DNA from: Dermanyssus gallinae
Taxonomy: Eukaryota > Arthropoda > Arachnida > Mesostigmata > Dermanyssidae
Reading direction: 5' to 3'
DNA: 64,000 bases
NCBI GenBank assembly: GCA_003439945.1
Contig: QVRM01001779.1
Span: 1 to 64,000 of the forward strand
The notes beneath the pieces are model-generated. The model worked only from the letters and a program-made list of their open reading frames with translations, did not search any database and was not told where the DNA came from. Made by a program: the position numbers and the translations under genes. Shown here in pieces: positions 40,368-51,610 of this stretch. Position 1 is the first letter of the stretch. Every line of letters begins with the position of its first letter.

Positions 40368-41138
40368 TGGGTTCAAATGTTCAAATGAAAAGGTACGAAA
40401 CGACACTCACGCGGGTATACTTGAAATCTGTTTTCAAAAATAGTCACTAGACAACTGAGCACAGCTGCCCCACTGTTTCACGAATCCAAGGATAACTTTC
40501 TGTTTCCGAAATTCCTGCAGCTCCGGTCAGACAGACCCAGTGTCTTACACCGTGTTCCTTCGGTTCGTCGTCCGAGTTGAAACCTTTTTAGAAAGAGGTG
40601 ACGACAACGCATGCCGTCCCTATTGCATGCCGTGCCGCTTCAGCTCTGGCTCAAAGTGATGACACCAAGTCTGGTGTCACCAATCACAATGCGCTTCTAG
40701 AGACCGGTGTACCGGTCATAGTACCGGAACAGACGTTCGCAGTGCTAGCACTTCCATACACAGCTTTCTTGGCGGTTCGCTGAGCTTCTTCGAAATCCAC
40801 CGCGCGCTCACCTTCCGGTAACCCAACTTGTCGTACACAATTAGTTACAGTGTTCCAACGGTGGTCGCACCACTGCCATCAACATTCGCATTGCGCATTT
40901 TGTACTGGGAACGCCATGATGTTCTCCCACGCACTGTCACGTCACTTGAACGCGATACACAACTGCGTGCTTCTGTCCGCTGTCCTCCTCCTCTGTCGTG
41001 CGCAGGCCGAACACAACCTCGCCGGACACTAGATTTGCTTCCTTAGATGTTTCACAACGTTATTCTTAAGCGGCATATTAGAATTTTCAACCGATTTGGT
41101 TGTTACGGTGTTTTGTACAATTTCTTTTGAACAGACCT
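40364..41138 (-). mobile_element. Small TIR DNA transposon, probably a Tc1/mariner relative
   Basis: The two ends are imperfect inverted repeats. The left end (40364-40401) contains gttcaaatgaaaaggtacgaaac. The right end (41110-41138) contains gttttgtacaatttc followed by ttttgaacaga, which is its complement with a few changes. TA-rich sequence flanks both sides, as expected for an element that targets TA. Inside on the minus strand, near 40440-40590, a broken frame reads FNSDDEPK and later WIRETVGQLC. This loosely follows the mariner carboxyl-terminal pattern of SDDEV and then RWxxC. At about 775 bp the element is too short for a full transposase, so it is probably internally deleted. The right end stops about 10 bp before the complete mariner that follows. 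Confidence 0.6.
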
Positions 41139-41147
41139 TATATACAT

Positions 41148-42459
41148 ACAGGTAGTTCAACAAGTTCTTAAATGAAAACCAAGCATTTTCCAAATCTTGT
41201 TTTTAATTTTTTTTTATTCGATATACTACCCGAGAAGCTCAATACACTGTTCCCACCGAGATTTCAGAGCATTTATACTTAATTGAGTAGAATTCCGCGT
41301 CTTTAGACTGAAAATAGCCATTGACAGCAGCCTTAACCTCTTCATTGCTGGAAAAACGCTTTCCACCGAGACTATTCTTCAAATGTCCGATGAGGAAATG
41401 AATCAGAGAGGGCCAGGTCTGGAGAGTAGGAAGGTTGTTCAATAAGTTCGAACGTCAGTTGGGCCAGTTTTGCCAATGTTTGCCGCGACTTGTGTGCAGG
41501 AGCATTGTCCTGGTGAAACAAAACAACCTTCTTCTGCAAAGCGGGCCGTTTCACGATGAGTTCTTGCTTCAAGCAGTCCAACAGTCTTGCATAATATTCT
41601 CCCGTGATCGTTTTACCGCTCTCAAGATAGTCGACCAGAATTATTCCACGTTGGTCCCAAAAAACCGTAGCCATCATCTTTCCGGCCGATGCCGTTGTCC
41701 GCACCCTCTTCTCACCAGGTGCACACCATTGGCGAGATGCTTCTTGGGTCTCGAGAGTGTAGCAATGGACCCAGCGTTCATCGACGGTCACGAATCTGCA
41801 CCAAAAATCCGACGGATCTTTCGACATCTTGGCCAAATTTCGCTGTGAAGCGGAAACACGCGCGTCTTTTTGGCCTTGGTTGAGCAAATGCGGCACCCAT
41901 TTTGCTCTGAGCTTTCCATTTTCAAGTTCTCGTGCAGGATGAAATGCACACTACCCAAACTGATTCCTAAGGCCTCCGCTATCTCCCTAATGTTCACTCG
42001 CTTATCTGCGGCAACGATTTTCCGCACTTTTTCCACGTTTTCCTCATCAGTTGCCGTTTTTGGGCGTCCTGAACGTAGTTCATCCTCGGTACTCCTGCGA
42101 CTTCTTTTTAACTCATTAATCCAGTTGGAAACAGTGGCAAAACATGGCGCAGAGTCACCGTACACCTCGTCTAACTCAGTTTTCACTTGGGTCGCATTCT
42201 AATCTTTGAAATAAAAATGCTTGATAACCACTCGAAACTCTTTCTTCTCCGTTTTTCAAAATCACGCCGATACGTTGCACGGAGAAAGCGATCAAACGAA
42301 ATCGCAACGGCCAATCACCATAATTTTTATTATTATTATTATTATTACCACAATATTTTGACTGCTAGCAGTCGAAAAGTTGCCGTTTCCAAAAGCGGTG
42401 AAAGCGCGCCAAATTCGAATTCTGAAAAGCTCATTTTAATAACCTGTTGAACTACCTGT
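41148..42459 (-). mobile_element. Complete but inactive mariner element
   Basis: About 1.31 kb, the usual mariner length. It is bounded by inverted repeats: acaggtagttcaaca at 41148-41162 and tgttgaactacctgt at 42445-42459. A TA precedes the conserved CAGG at the left. The right flank is TT followed by a TA tract, so a perfect TA duplication is not visible. The transposase is encoded on the minus strand between roughly 42250 and 41239. Confidence 0.93.
41239..42250 (-). pseudogene. Mariner transposase, D,D34D triad present, frame broken
   Basis: A cut-and-paste transposase that would bind the terminal repeats and excise the element. The amino part (42186 downward) has the helix-turn-helix DNA-binding region, including VSNWINELKRSR, SGRPKTATDEENV and IREIAEALGISLGSVHFIL. 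The catalytic core has VTVDERW (Asp codon 41780-41782), HQDNAPAH (Asp codon 41507-41509) and YSPDLALSD (Asp codon 41402-41404). The last two are separated by 34 residues, the mariner signature. Lesions: an in-frame TAG at 42200-42202 cuts off the amino end (FRVVIKHFYFKD), a frameshift lies near 41880, and another lies just after the third Asp near 41395. Beyond it coding resumes as FLIGHLKNSLGGKRFSSNEEV. It cannot make active protein but could be cross-mobilised through its ends. Confidence 0.92.
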
Positions 42460-42460
42460 T

Positions 42461-42839
42461 TATATATATATATATCATTGCAGTTATATTTGTAGTCCGA
42501 TTCGCGCCCACACATGTCGTATTGGGCTCGCTCAACAAGCAGATGTTTGACCGCCCTCTTGATCCCCAAACATATATATATATATATATATATAGATCCG
42601 CTGGTACTGCTTCTACAGCGATAAAGGTCGGTAACCAGCAGAGCTCAACGACGACCACCTTACCACTAATACGACCCCACCACGACTACTGGCACCTTTG
42701 GTGCTACGAAAACGGTTGCTACCTTCTATCTACAACCGACCTATTAACTACCAACTCACACAGCTACTTCCTTCTACACGTCTGTCCCGACGATATCCAA
42801 TGGCCCCCCGTACCACTGGTGTAACAGCCAGATCGCCGA
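42461..42839. other. Spacer with short TA tracts
   Basis: TA tracts at 42461-42475 and 42571-42593. The remainder, 42600-42839, may belong to the LINE fragment that follows but shows no clear motif. Confidence 0.5.
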
Positions 42840-43620
42840 CAAGCGATGAACCTGCCACCACGTGCAAGCATGCGTTGCAGAGTGCAACGCACCGGCCACA
42901 TTTTCCCATTTATGGGAAGAGTACAGAGAAGCACAACAAAAAGCCCTACATAACGCAACTACGAACAGTAACATGGACCAATGGCACTCATTGTGCGACG
43001 AAAACCCTTGGGGCGTCGAGTACAAGATGCCGTCCGTACCAGTAGAAGAAGCCCGACCGACTACAACTTCGCTCTTTCCGCAAATATTTCGGCCGCAGCC
43101 GGTGGTATTTGAGGAAACTTTATACGTTACATTCGAGCCAATTTCAATCCAAGAGATCAGCGTCGTGATTGAACGCATACGGCCAAGAAAGACATTGGGC
43201 CCAGTTGCGGCACCCCCGCAAGCCTACTTCTAAATAACCATCCACATGGTATTCAAACATGCAATGGATAGCATGGCCACTAGCGGTGGCTTTGGAAAAC
43301 GTGCCTTTTGACTCTTATACCGACACACGGCAATCGACAAGGAGACCTTTCGGCATACCGCTTTATTAGCATGCTATCCTGCTTATTCAAACTAGCTAAG
43401 CTATTATTAACGAACGACTAGTAACAGAACTAAAAGAATAGAAAGCACTGTCGGACCACCAGGACGATGTTCTAGCCTGACACTCCACATATTCGGCTAT
43501 TAGCAAAATTCTAAATATAGCTAAATACAGAAAAATGCACGTAGAGATTGCACTCGGTGTATTTGCAGATTCGCACAATTTGTCTCAAAGGCAAACTAGC
43601 CGCCGCATAACATCGAACCG
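42840..43620 (+). pseudogene. R1-like LINE fragment (linker and start of reverse transcriptase)
   Basis: Fragment of the second open frame of an R1-type non-LTR retrotransposon. The 123-residue frame at 42862-43233 reads WEEYREAQQKA, then WHSLCDENPWGVEYK and LFPQ, then ISIQEISVVIERIRPRKTLGP. This follows the R1-type region between endonuclease and polymerase, where the last motif is normally RKAPGPDGIP. After a stop at 43231, more polymerase-like pieces appear in shifted frames, such as LSDHQDD and STYSAISKILNIAKYRK up to about 43600. No catalytic YADD was found. It is a dead fragment. Another R1-like copy lies at 57430-58710. Confidence 0.7.
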
Positions 43621-43811
43621 TCTTAATAGCAAAATAAAGTGGCCAGGTGAAGTAATCTTGAGAAGGTAAAACTGCGATTTTCCCCCGACTGTCCCCGATG
43701 TCAAAGAGGACGACTGAATTTTAGTGGGTTTATGATTCCTACATTACCGTGCCTTTAACAATGACGCCCGGTGTGCATCATGCATTTGACAAGATGATCT
43801 ATATTAAACTA

Positions 43812-43865
<54 letters not shown>

Positions 43866-45945
43866 CGATTTTTCGTCATGAGGCATCTGGGCCCTAACAA
43901 CTCAAATGTTATATATATATACGCAAGTTCTTCAGTCAATCAAGAAGTGATACAATATATAGAATCAACGTATCGTATATCAACACCACCACCCAGCCAA
44001 AGACGGCCTCGATGCAAGCATCCAGTCACTCATTGATGCGTAGATGCAACCGCCTACCTATAGCACGTCATAAACTTTCTTAACTCGTGTCAAACTTTTC
44101 GTCAAACAGACCTTCATCATTCCGTTGTCATTAGTGGAATCAGTGACCACAACCGAAGAATGGCAATAATCGTTACACAGCGACCGAATCCCGTTGATGG
44201 CTAGTAAGGAGCCCATGCAAACATAGACCTATTTTAACGAGCTATTGCGTCCCCTGATATGACTGATCCTTGAACCTTGCTGCATTCGCCTATTCTCTTA
44301 TATATATATATATATATATGCAAGCTGCTCAAGAAGGTCCAGGATTGATATCCATTCGGAAACAAGCCATCAGGAGCTAAAGTGTTTGGGAAAGTACTCA
44401 ACGAACGGCTACATCAGCGTGATGTGCGAATCGGCGTACTTTGCTGTTAATTGCGAGCCATCTAATCCAATAGTACATATCGGAGTAACCGTACAAGCTT
44501 GCTGCGGGGGGCCACCTTTCTCGCAAGTAGAAAGTCGGTTAGATGTGCTCAAACTCCCTATAGGTAATATTTCCTTGGTACGTTGCCCATGGGAGGCAAG
44601 GCAAAGGACATAGATTATGCAGCAGCAAAACCATATGGTCATATTGTCGTGGTCGATTTCAGGACTGTCAAAACTGTTCATTGTCCGAATAGGTTACTGC
44701 CACCAATTCCGGACCGACTGGTTGACGCCCTGGACCTAGCCAATCAGGGGTACCGGTCGAGATGCCAACCGCCTTGGCTTAATAGACGTAATGACAAAAT
44801 TACCTCCACCTACCCCAGCAAACTGCTCAGCTTTTTTTGCAAATTCTTGGAGGAAGCTTCCCTCGTTTGAACTCTTGGAGGCGTTGGTTCATTAGAGGCT
44901 TAGTCTATAAGTCAGCTCTCCACTCCACCTCAGACCTAACGGAGGCACTGATCGAAAAGGTCGTATGTTGATACGTACACAATTCTGGTCACATAGAGTT
45001 CCCAAGAGAGAGAGAGAGAGGGAGAGATGAAACCAACCCTAAGCAAATCAGGAGACAGGGAAGTTGTCAAACTCCAACTGCATAAAATACTCCTACAAGG
45101 AGCAAACAGAGGCATCAACTGCATCAGGCTACGAGCCGTACAGAGAGTCGGTGCAGGTACCATTCCGTAGAGAATACAATATTCGTTTGAGGCAAAGCCA
45201 TACATTGTGAGTCCTTTTAATTTTTAAAGTTCAGCCTTTTTTCCGAAATATTCCATAAATATATGTAAAAACAAAACGCAACACTGGTACGCTCTGAGAC
45301 ACTAACACGGATAGCCGGTCTCTCCCCACGAGTGCCGTAGAGCTCGCTCATAGAGCAGGACATATTATATGCTGCACAGAGAAAGGCATACTATATACTG
45401 CCACAATAAGCTTCTGAAGGGGCGCAAGTCATATCTTAGGCACAATGCCATGCCTGAGCAAACCATTCAGTTTCCGCCGGACTCAGGGTCAAAGGTCAGG
45501 CAACTTAACAATTGATTCACAATTTATTTCCCAGTTCAAAGATGAGCACTGGACGACGACGACGGAGTTGTAGACACTCTGCCACCCGTTTAAGAGGGCG
45601 ATCAGAGGGCTACACACATTAGGTACACTAACGCCCCTGGAGAGGAGGTAAAGCTCCTTAAACAAGCCAATTTACTTTCTGTTTCCACGGTCTTGCCATT
45701 GACAATCGCTTATTTAAGGGGACTAGATCCCCAGCTGTCATAAACGGGGGTCGCCATTGGGCCGGCGTTCTTAAATAACTCCTGTCAGTGGAACATTAGA
45801 AAGGAAGCGCGGTGGTTGCCTATGAAGTTCATAAAAGAATGGGCTCGACATAACGCATTCTGGTGAGATTGATAACATAACGCGAGGGCCTCACTTGCCT
45901 GCTGAATGGTTTGGAGTTGTGTTAACTAATTGGAAAGGTAAATTG

Positions 45946-45947
<2 letters not shown>
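43621..45947. other. Non-coding, possibly transposon-derived
   Basis: No recognised gene. It includes TA tracts at 43815-43864, 43912-43921 and 44301-44320, and a GA run at 45008-45022. Open frames of 75-95 aa at 44386-44870 have no motif I can name. Confidence 0.45.

Positions 45948-46002
<55 letters not shown>
45948..46002. repeat. TA microsatellite
   Basis: About 55 bp of uninterrupted TA. Confidence 0.95.
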
Positions 46003-46008
<6 letters not shown>

Positions 46009-48382
46009 TATAACTAATAATAAATGCATCTCAGACAAAAATTAAGAAAAGGCTCGACCCATACATAGAGCAGATGAACCATACTCTATAACCCATCAGT
46101 AAAAAAGAGAACATTCTGTTTCACGACTCATAGGCAGACGAGGATTGCTGGTTAAGTGTGGAGCAAACAAATGCTTTCAAATGCCAAAACGTACATAGCG
46201 TTGTCGGCCAGTACTTTCACTAACCAATAGTTGCAACTCAACGGACATCATTGCAAAGCGTGTAAAAATACGATGTGCTGAAAAGGCAGTAACAACGAGA
46301 ACAATCAAAACAACAACCACAGCCATAGTATGAAATTTCTCTCATTGAGTAATAATACAATTAGCACACGAGAAACGCTAGGAACGTTGTCGACCATTTC
46401 GGCGGAATCGTAATCATCACGTCATTGTGTGTCGTGTCGTTGTTCGGGTGCGTGTCAATCTACACTGGCGCAATCTTGCCCTCGCTTCGATGTCCGCTGT
46501 TGATGATCGGATAAATAATTATTTGATATACAGGTCGGTCTGCTGACGACAATCGCAACAACAACAACAATAACAGCACGACTACAATTCGAGTATAACT
46601 AGAAACAATTGCAGCAAGAGCATCGTAACAGCAGTTCAATCAGCGCCGTGATATATACAGACGTCGATGTGTAAAAGCAAGCAGGTTCTCGTCGGTTGAT
46701 CCGTGTGGTTACATAGCTTGTCAGCTTGTGTTTCTGCGCTGGCCGCTCTCTTTCTCTTCCTTTGTTAATCTCTGTATTTTTCTTTGTATTTCTCTCTCTG
46801 TGTTTTCCTTTGTTTTGTCTTTGCCGTTTTTCCGTCTAGTTCCTGTTCGTGCAATTGCTTGGCGCACGCGACGTTGTTGTTTCCGCCGCCGCCGCTGCCG
46901 CTGTAGTTGAAGTGGAAGTCGAAGTGTTTCGTTTGTGCACCGTTTCGTTCGTGCACGGCGGCCCCGTCGATGACGGCCAATGGAAGCCATTGAGCCGAGA
47001 AAAGCAGATGATTGATCAATCATTGGCAGGACCCTAAGTCGACGAATGTATAGATAGATGGATGGATAGATGAACAGCCAAACGGTGGTATGCCAGGTTT
47101 AATTGGGGAATCCAGCACGGTTTTTGTTGTTGTTGTTGCTGCTGCTGTTATGTTGGTTTAACTGTGCAACTCGCTGTGCTGTGCCTGTGGATGGACTGCG
47201 ATATTTATTGTAATATTATTAATAATAATAATAATAATATAATGCATCCATTCTATCTATTCAATATTTTACGGGCGTGATCATCATCGCGAAAATTCGG
47301 CGCTCTCTAGTTCGGCGCTGACAGCCTGCGGACTGACCTTGCGAAGAACGGCCGCAGCATAGCAGCTCTGGCTCTATATAAGATGAACATTCTGTGAGAC
47401 ATATAGAGAATAGTGCGTAACTACCCGTGCCGTTATATTAAAGAGACAAACAAAAGTTCAGCTATTGAAGCTCCCAACAGTACCCACATAAGCTACAAAA
47501 ACAACGGCATGAATTAGCTAAATTTGTTTAAAATCCACTATCGTTCTATGCATACGAGAATCAGGAGCCATGACACTCCAAATTGTACATTAGGGTACAG
47601 TAACAGACGAAATGCTAACATTCGTAGTATAGTGACGGCATAAATTAACTACTTGATAAATTGTATTCATCTTAGGCAAATGACAGTGTTTGTTTTTTAT
47701 TTCACCACTGGCAACCACTAGGTCACGATTAAGACGGCAGGGAGCTGCTAAGCTGCAACATCATAACGAAACAATCACGGAAGCGGCCACAATAACAACA
47801 AAAGTAGCTTAGGGCAGCTCGACGATTATGTTAACTAAGAGAACAACAATAACAGGAATGCATTTGTTTGAGTTGACAATGGAATCGAGTGCAGAAAGCG
47901 TAGACGCGCAGCAGCAGCAGCAGCAATACAACAGCAGCAGCAACACCAGTGAATATAACCACATATAACTATAATCACAACAACGATGACGACGACGACA
48001 ACAACAATAACACCGTATGAACGTTAGCCACTTGTCGAGACACAGCGGGACATTTTGACCTCGTAGGACTGAATTTAGCAAAGCTGCGAATGAGACATCA
48101 TTCACTCTTCTTCTTATTATTACAGTAATGCATGTACCGTGATGACTGCTGCGGCCACAACTGTTCTTACAATCGCACAAGCTATACAACACCATAGGCC
48201 TTGTCGGACAACATCGGACGACGAAACATGTTGAATGAACTGTAGCAACTGTGGAAAGCATCGTTACGTTATAATCACCATCATCATCATCATCATCGCC
48301 ACCACGGTAATGGTGGTTTTTAGTAGTACCGAGAAACTACTACTATTACTACTACTTGACATGACTTAACTACGATGACGAT
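46003..48382. other. Non-coding stretch with short triplet tracts
   Basis: No supportable gene. It contains an AAT tract at 47217-47241, GTT near 47124-47150, CAG near 47911-47944 and GAC/CAA near 47982-48010. Open frames near 46721-47040 and 47809-48261 are low-complexity or unfamiliar. Confidence 0.45.
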
Positions 48383-48631
48383 CAACCGTAATCTACTAAA
48401 GTAAAGATTTCGGGCTGATCCTCAGCCAAGAGCCAAAGCATGGACTTAACGTCCATGGGACTGCTTTTTGCAGATTGCTTCATAAACGAACCCCCCTATA
48501 AATACAAATCGGTGCAACGGTGGGGTTCGAACCCCGCGCACCTATCTAGTGTCTCCTCCGGTTGCGAGGCGGCGCAGACGAATGCACGCACCACGTCACC
48601 ACCGACCGGACTCGACAACCGTAATCTACTA
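48383..48631 (-). mobile_element. tRNA-derived SINE, copy 3 (subfamily A), with target duplication
   Basis: The body at 48399-48615 is bounded by a 16-bp direct repeat, caaccgtaatctacta, at 48383-48398 and 48616-48631. It is the longest of the four copies, with extra short segments in both head and tail. It shares the subfamily A words with copy 1. The box B complement lies at about 48523-48533. Confidence 0.88.
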
Positions 48632-48844
48632 CTACTACTACTAAAAAGTAAAGTTTTCGAGCTGACCCTCAGTCAAGATTTAACGCCCACGGGGCTGTTT
48701 TTCACATTGCTTTATAAACGGAGCCCCATAAATACAATTGTGCAACGGTAAGGGCTCGAACCCGCGCACTTATATGTCTCCTCCAGTTGCAAGGCGCAGA
48801 CTTAAACCACCACGCCACCAGGCTCGACGTAATCTACTACTACT
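48621..48844 (-). mobile_element. tRNA-derived SINE, copy 4 (subfamily B), in the same target
   Basis: The body at 48637-48828 is flanked by gtaatctactactact at 48621-48636 and 48829-48844. The upstream flank overlaps the downstream target duplication of copy 3. The second SINE therefore landed in the same site and orientation. The sequence matches copy 2 (subfamily B) better than the neighbouring copy 3. Confidence 0.88.
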
Positions 48845-49196
48845 TGAACTACAACTACTATTACCGTATTCCGTATTCCTGCTGTCGTAGAACAGCTGCT
48901 GTTGCTGCTGATGCTGATGATTTGTACCGGCGTAGAGCGATCGGGGCGATCCTCTTTAGCGGAAACAGGTGTGGTAGTGGTGGTGGGGTCGGCGACGACG
49001 ACGACGATGACGACAGCGCCACCTGTCGCCGTCCTTATCGTCGCTGTTAAATATGTTGCGGTTCCTGTTGTCGTCAAGCCGTCGTTAGTAACCCGTCGGC
49101 AACACGTGATTTAAGCAACACGTGAGCGCCGAAGTCGCAGCGGAACGACTTCACGTCCGTCGTCAACCCGTATCGTTGTTGTCGTTACTGTTGTTT

Positions 49197-49228
<32 letters not shown>

Positions 49229-49304
49229 GCTGTTGTTATTTAACGGGCCAGTATGCATTTCAGTTTACTATATCTTATGACAATTATCATAGAGCGCGTA
49301 CTAG
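48845..49304. other. Triplet-rich spacer
   Basis: Holds GTT near 49196-49230 and GAC/GGT near 48972-49015. No gene recognised. Confidence 0.6.
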
Positions 49305-49305
49305 C

Positions 49306-49348
<43 letters not shown>
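49306..49348. repeat. TAA microsatellite at the 5' junction of a LINE
   Basis: About 43 bp of ATA/TAA repeat. LINE coding sequence begins immediately after it. Confidence 0.95.
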
Positions 49349-49350
<2 letters not shown>

Positions 49351-50545
49351 CAGTCTTGGTTCACCAAGATTTGTCTACATGCTACGAACATGTCAGACCC
49401 TGAAATATAGGGAGGGTCTTGCAGCCTATGACGAGACCACCAGAAGCATTCTAAGCGAGGTACTTAGCATTAACTTAGAAGGAAACATGTGGGAGAGAGC
49501 TAGCCTCCCCATCGACAACGGAGGCCTTGGAATAAGAAGAGCTACGGATCTTGCTGCAGTGTGCTATGCTGCATTCCTGAATCAATTTGGCTCCCTGGCA
49601 GAATCACTTCTTGGTGAGGAAGCAAAGATTGAACTGAAAAAGGCAACCGCGGTGGCAGACGCCACAATCAGGAGTCAACTCGATCCTGGCCCTCTGAGAG
49701 AGCACGTGAGTCAAAAACTTCTTGACGCGTACAAAACTAAGAAGTCCGCGCGAGATATAATGAATAACCTTACATCAGCAAGAGAGCGTGCCGTCTTTCT
49801 AGCGGCTCAACATCCTTTCAGCGGAGGCTGGCTTCAAGCGCTGCCCTCCCGTCAGCTTGGCACCATGCTGGATCCAAACCCCTTCCGCATGGTGTCAGCT
49901 CTTAGGCTAGGCGCCCCCGTCTGCCAGCCCTTCACGTGCCTCTCATGCGGCCAACCGGTTGACTCGGACGGTCTACACCCGTTAAGCTGTCTAAAAAGCC
50001 CCGGCAGACTTACAAGGCACGCTGAACTTAACGCCATAGCGAAAAGAGCTCTTAGAAGGGCAGGGATACCATCTACGCCCGAACCAGTAGGTCTTAATGG
50101 CAGCAGTGAGTTGCGACCTGACGGGGTCACCATCCCGCTGTGGTCGCACGGAAAATGCCTTGTATGGGATGTAACGGTTTCATGCACGGCGGTGTTATCG
50201 TATTTACGCCACAGCGCAGTCGAATCGGGATGGGTAGCAGAACGCGCGGATTCTGAAAAACGGAGGAAGTATCTAGAACTATCTAGAAGCTACCACTTTG
50301 CACCCATTACATTAGAGACACTCGGCCCCATTAGCACAGATACAGCAAAACTCCTGCAAGACATCGGAAAACGAATCGAAGACGCTACGGGCGATCGACG
50401 CGAGGCCATGTTTTTGAGACAGATGATGTTTTTGGCCGTGTGTAGAGGGAACGTGACTTCCATTATAGGCGCCATGAACTGACAGAAAGCGAACAGAGCA
50501 GGATAAACATGATTTAAACGTTCATACCTCACAATTGTATTAACT
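49349..50545 (+). mobile_element. 5'-truncated LINE, carboxyl-terminal region, R4/Dong-like
   Basis: The frame is open from the microsatellite junction to the stop at 50480-50482; residues before the ATG at 49379 (LGSPRFVY) also fit. In order: LPIDNGGLGIRRATDLA, the post-polymerase thumb region of LINEs; LPSRQLGTMLDP and ALRLG; a CCHC motif, CLSCG to HPLSC, at about residues 187-204; then RPDGVTIP and LVWDVTV, resembling the PD...D core of the restriction-like endonuclease of R2/R4-type elements; and finally FLRQMMFLAVCRGN at the end. The reverse transcriptase itself is missing, so the copy is 5'-truncated and dead although its frame is intact. A 3' untranslated segment follows to 50545. TAA repeats flank both ends. 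The silkworm R4-clade element Dong inserts in TAA repeats, which is why I favour that clade. The endonuclease assignment is inference. Confidence 0.75.
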
Positions 50546-50546
50546 A

Positions 50547-50626
<80 letters not shown>
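50546..50626. repeat. TAA microsatellite at the 3' end of a LINE
   Basis: About 80 bp of uninterrupted AAT/TAA directly after the LINE 3' untranslated region. Confidence 0.95.
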
Positions 50627-50627
<1 letters not shown>

Positions 50628-50679
50628 CGGGGTGGGTAGCAATACACGCTGACGCCAGAGAATGAAATAAATACGCTGG

Positions 50680-50985
50680 ACTGGAGACAAGATATTTTGT
50701 TGTGCCTATTGCCGTGGAGACACTAGGATTTTAGGACACTCTAGGAAGAGAACCGAAGTATCCCTCAAAGAATTAAGTAAACAAATTCAGGAGGTCACGA
50801 ACGATAAAAGAGAGGATCAATTCTTGAGGCAAGCATTATTTTTGGTCGTTTGCAGAGGGAACGCGGCATCTATTTTAGACACCATGAAGTAAAGTCATTT
50901 TTTAAAAGAATTGCGATAATACGTTCAGATCTCACAACTGTAACATTGTTTAACATGCAATACACACATTATTATTATTATTGGG
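50680..50985 (+). pseudogene. Second copy of the same LINE 3' end
   Basis: Translation gives PIAVETLG, then after a one-base deletion near 50732 LKELSKQIQEVTNDKRE and FLRQALFLVVCRGNAASILDTMK with a stop at 50891-50893. This parallels the last 50 residues of the preceding element (ITLETLG, then FLRQMMFLAVCRGN). The 3' untranslated regions also match, around cgttca and ctcacaa. An ATT run lies at 50966-50981. It is an independent, older truncated copy of the same or a sister family. Confidence 0.8.
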
Positions 50986-51179
50986 GTTTTAATTGAACGG
51001 CCCTAGGCGTATATATATATATATTTATACATACATACATTGTATTGTTCACATACAGCATCGGTTACAATGTATTTACAAGCTTCATTACAATCAGTAA
51101 GTAGATATATATAGTGTATAGTGGACGTATTCGCAAACAATTCACCGAGCTCGTTTCGAGCCAACTTGAAAAACAGCTT

Positions 51180-51256
51180 ACAACCTTAATTATGCAACGG
51201 AAACGAAACTCGAGGCAAACAACCTTAATTATGCAACGGAAACGAAACTCGAGGAG
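51180..51256 (+). repeat. 39-bp tandem duplication
   Basis: Two exact tandem copies of a 39-bp unit starting caaccttaattatgcaacgg, at 51181 and 51220. The period is a multiple of three and one plus frame stays open across both copies. I do not recognise the 111-aa frame and do not call it a gene. Confidence 0.9.
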
Positions 51257-51610
51257 CAAGATCCCAAGTTCATATATAATCATTGCGCATAAAAAAAAGA
51301 GAGTAGACGGGATACAATTCCTTATCATCAGCGTCATCCCCATCAGCAATAAAGTTAATATTAGTATTAATGTTAAATGGTCACCAATACTCCTAGTAAA
51401 AAAAAAGAATACAAGCAATATTGTAAATATTTTATACTTAATATACTAATAATTGTGCTACAGATATTCATAATAAACCCTCGTTCCAAATAGGATAGAT
51501 ATCATATATTTATATTAATTGTACCAACAATAATATTCTATCGTCATCATCATCATTATTAATACTATTTTATTTTATTCCTAATTACCTTAACTTATTA
51601 TTAATTATGA

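Noticed and set aside
41435..41848. A 137-codon plus-strand frame
   Set aside because: Antisense to the mariner transposase catalytic domain.
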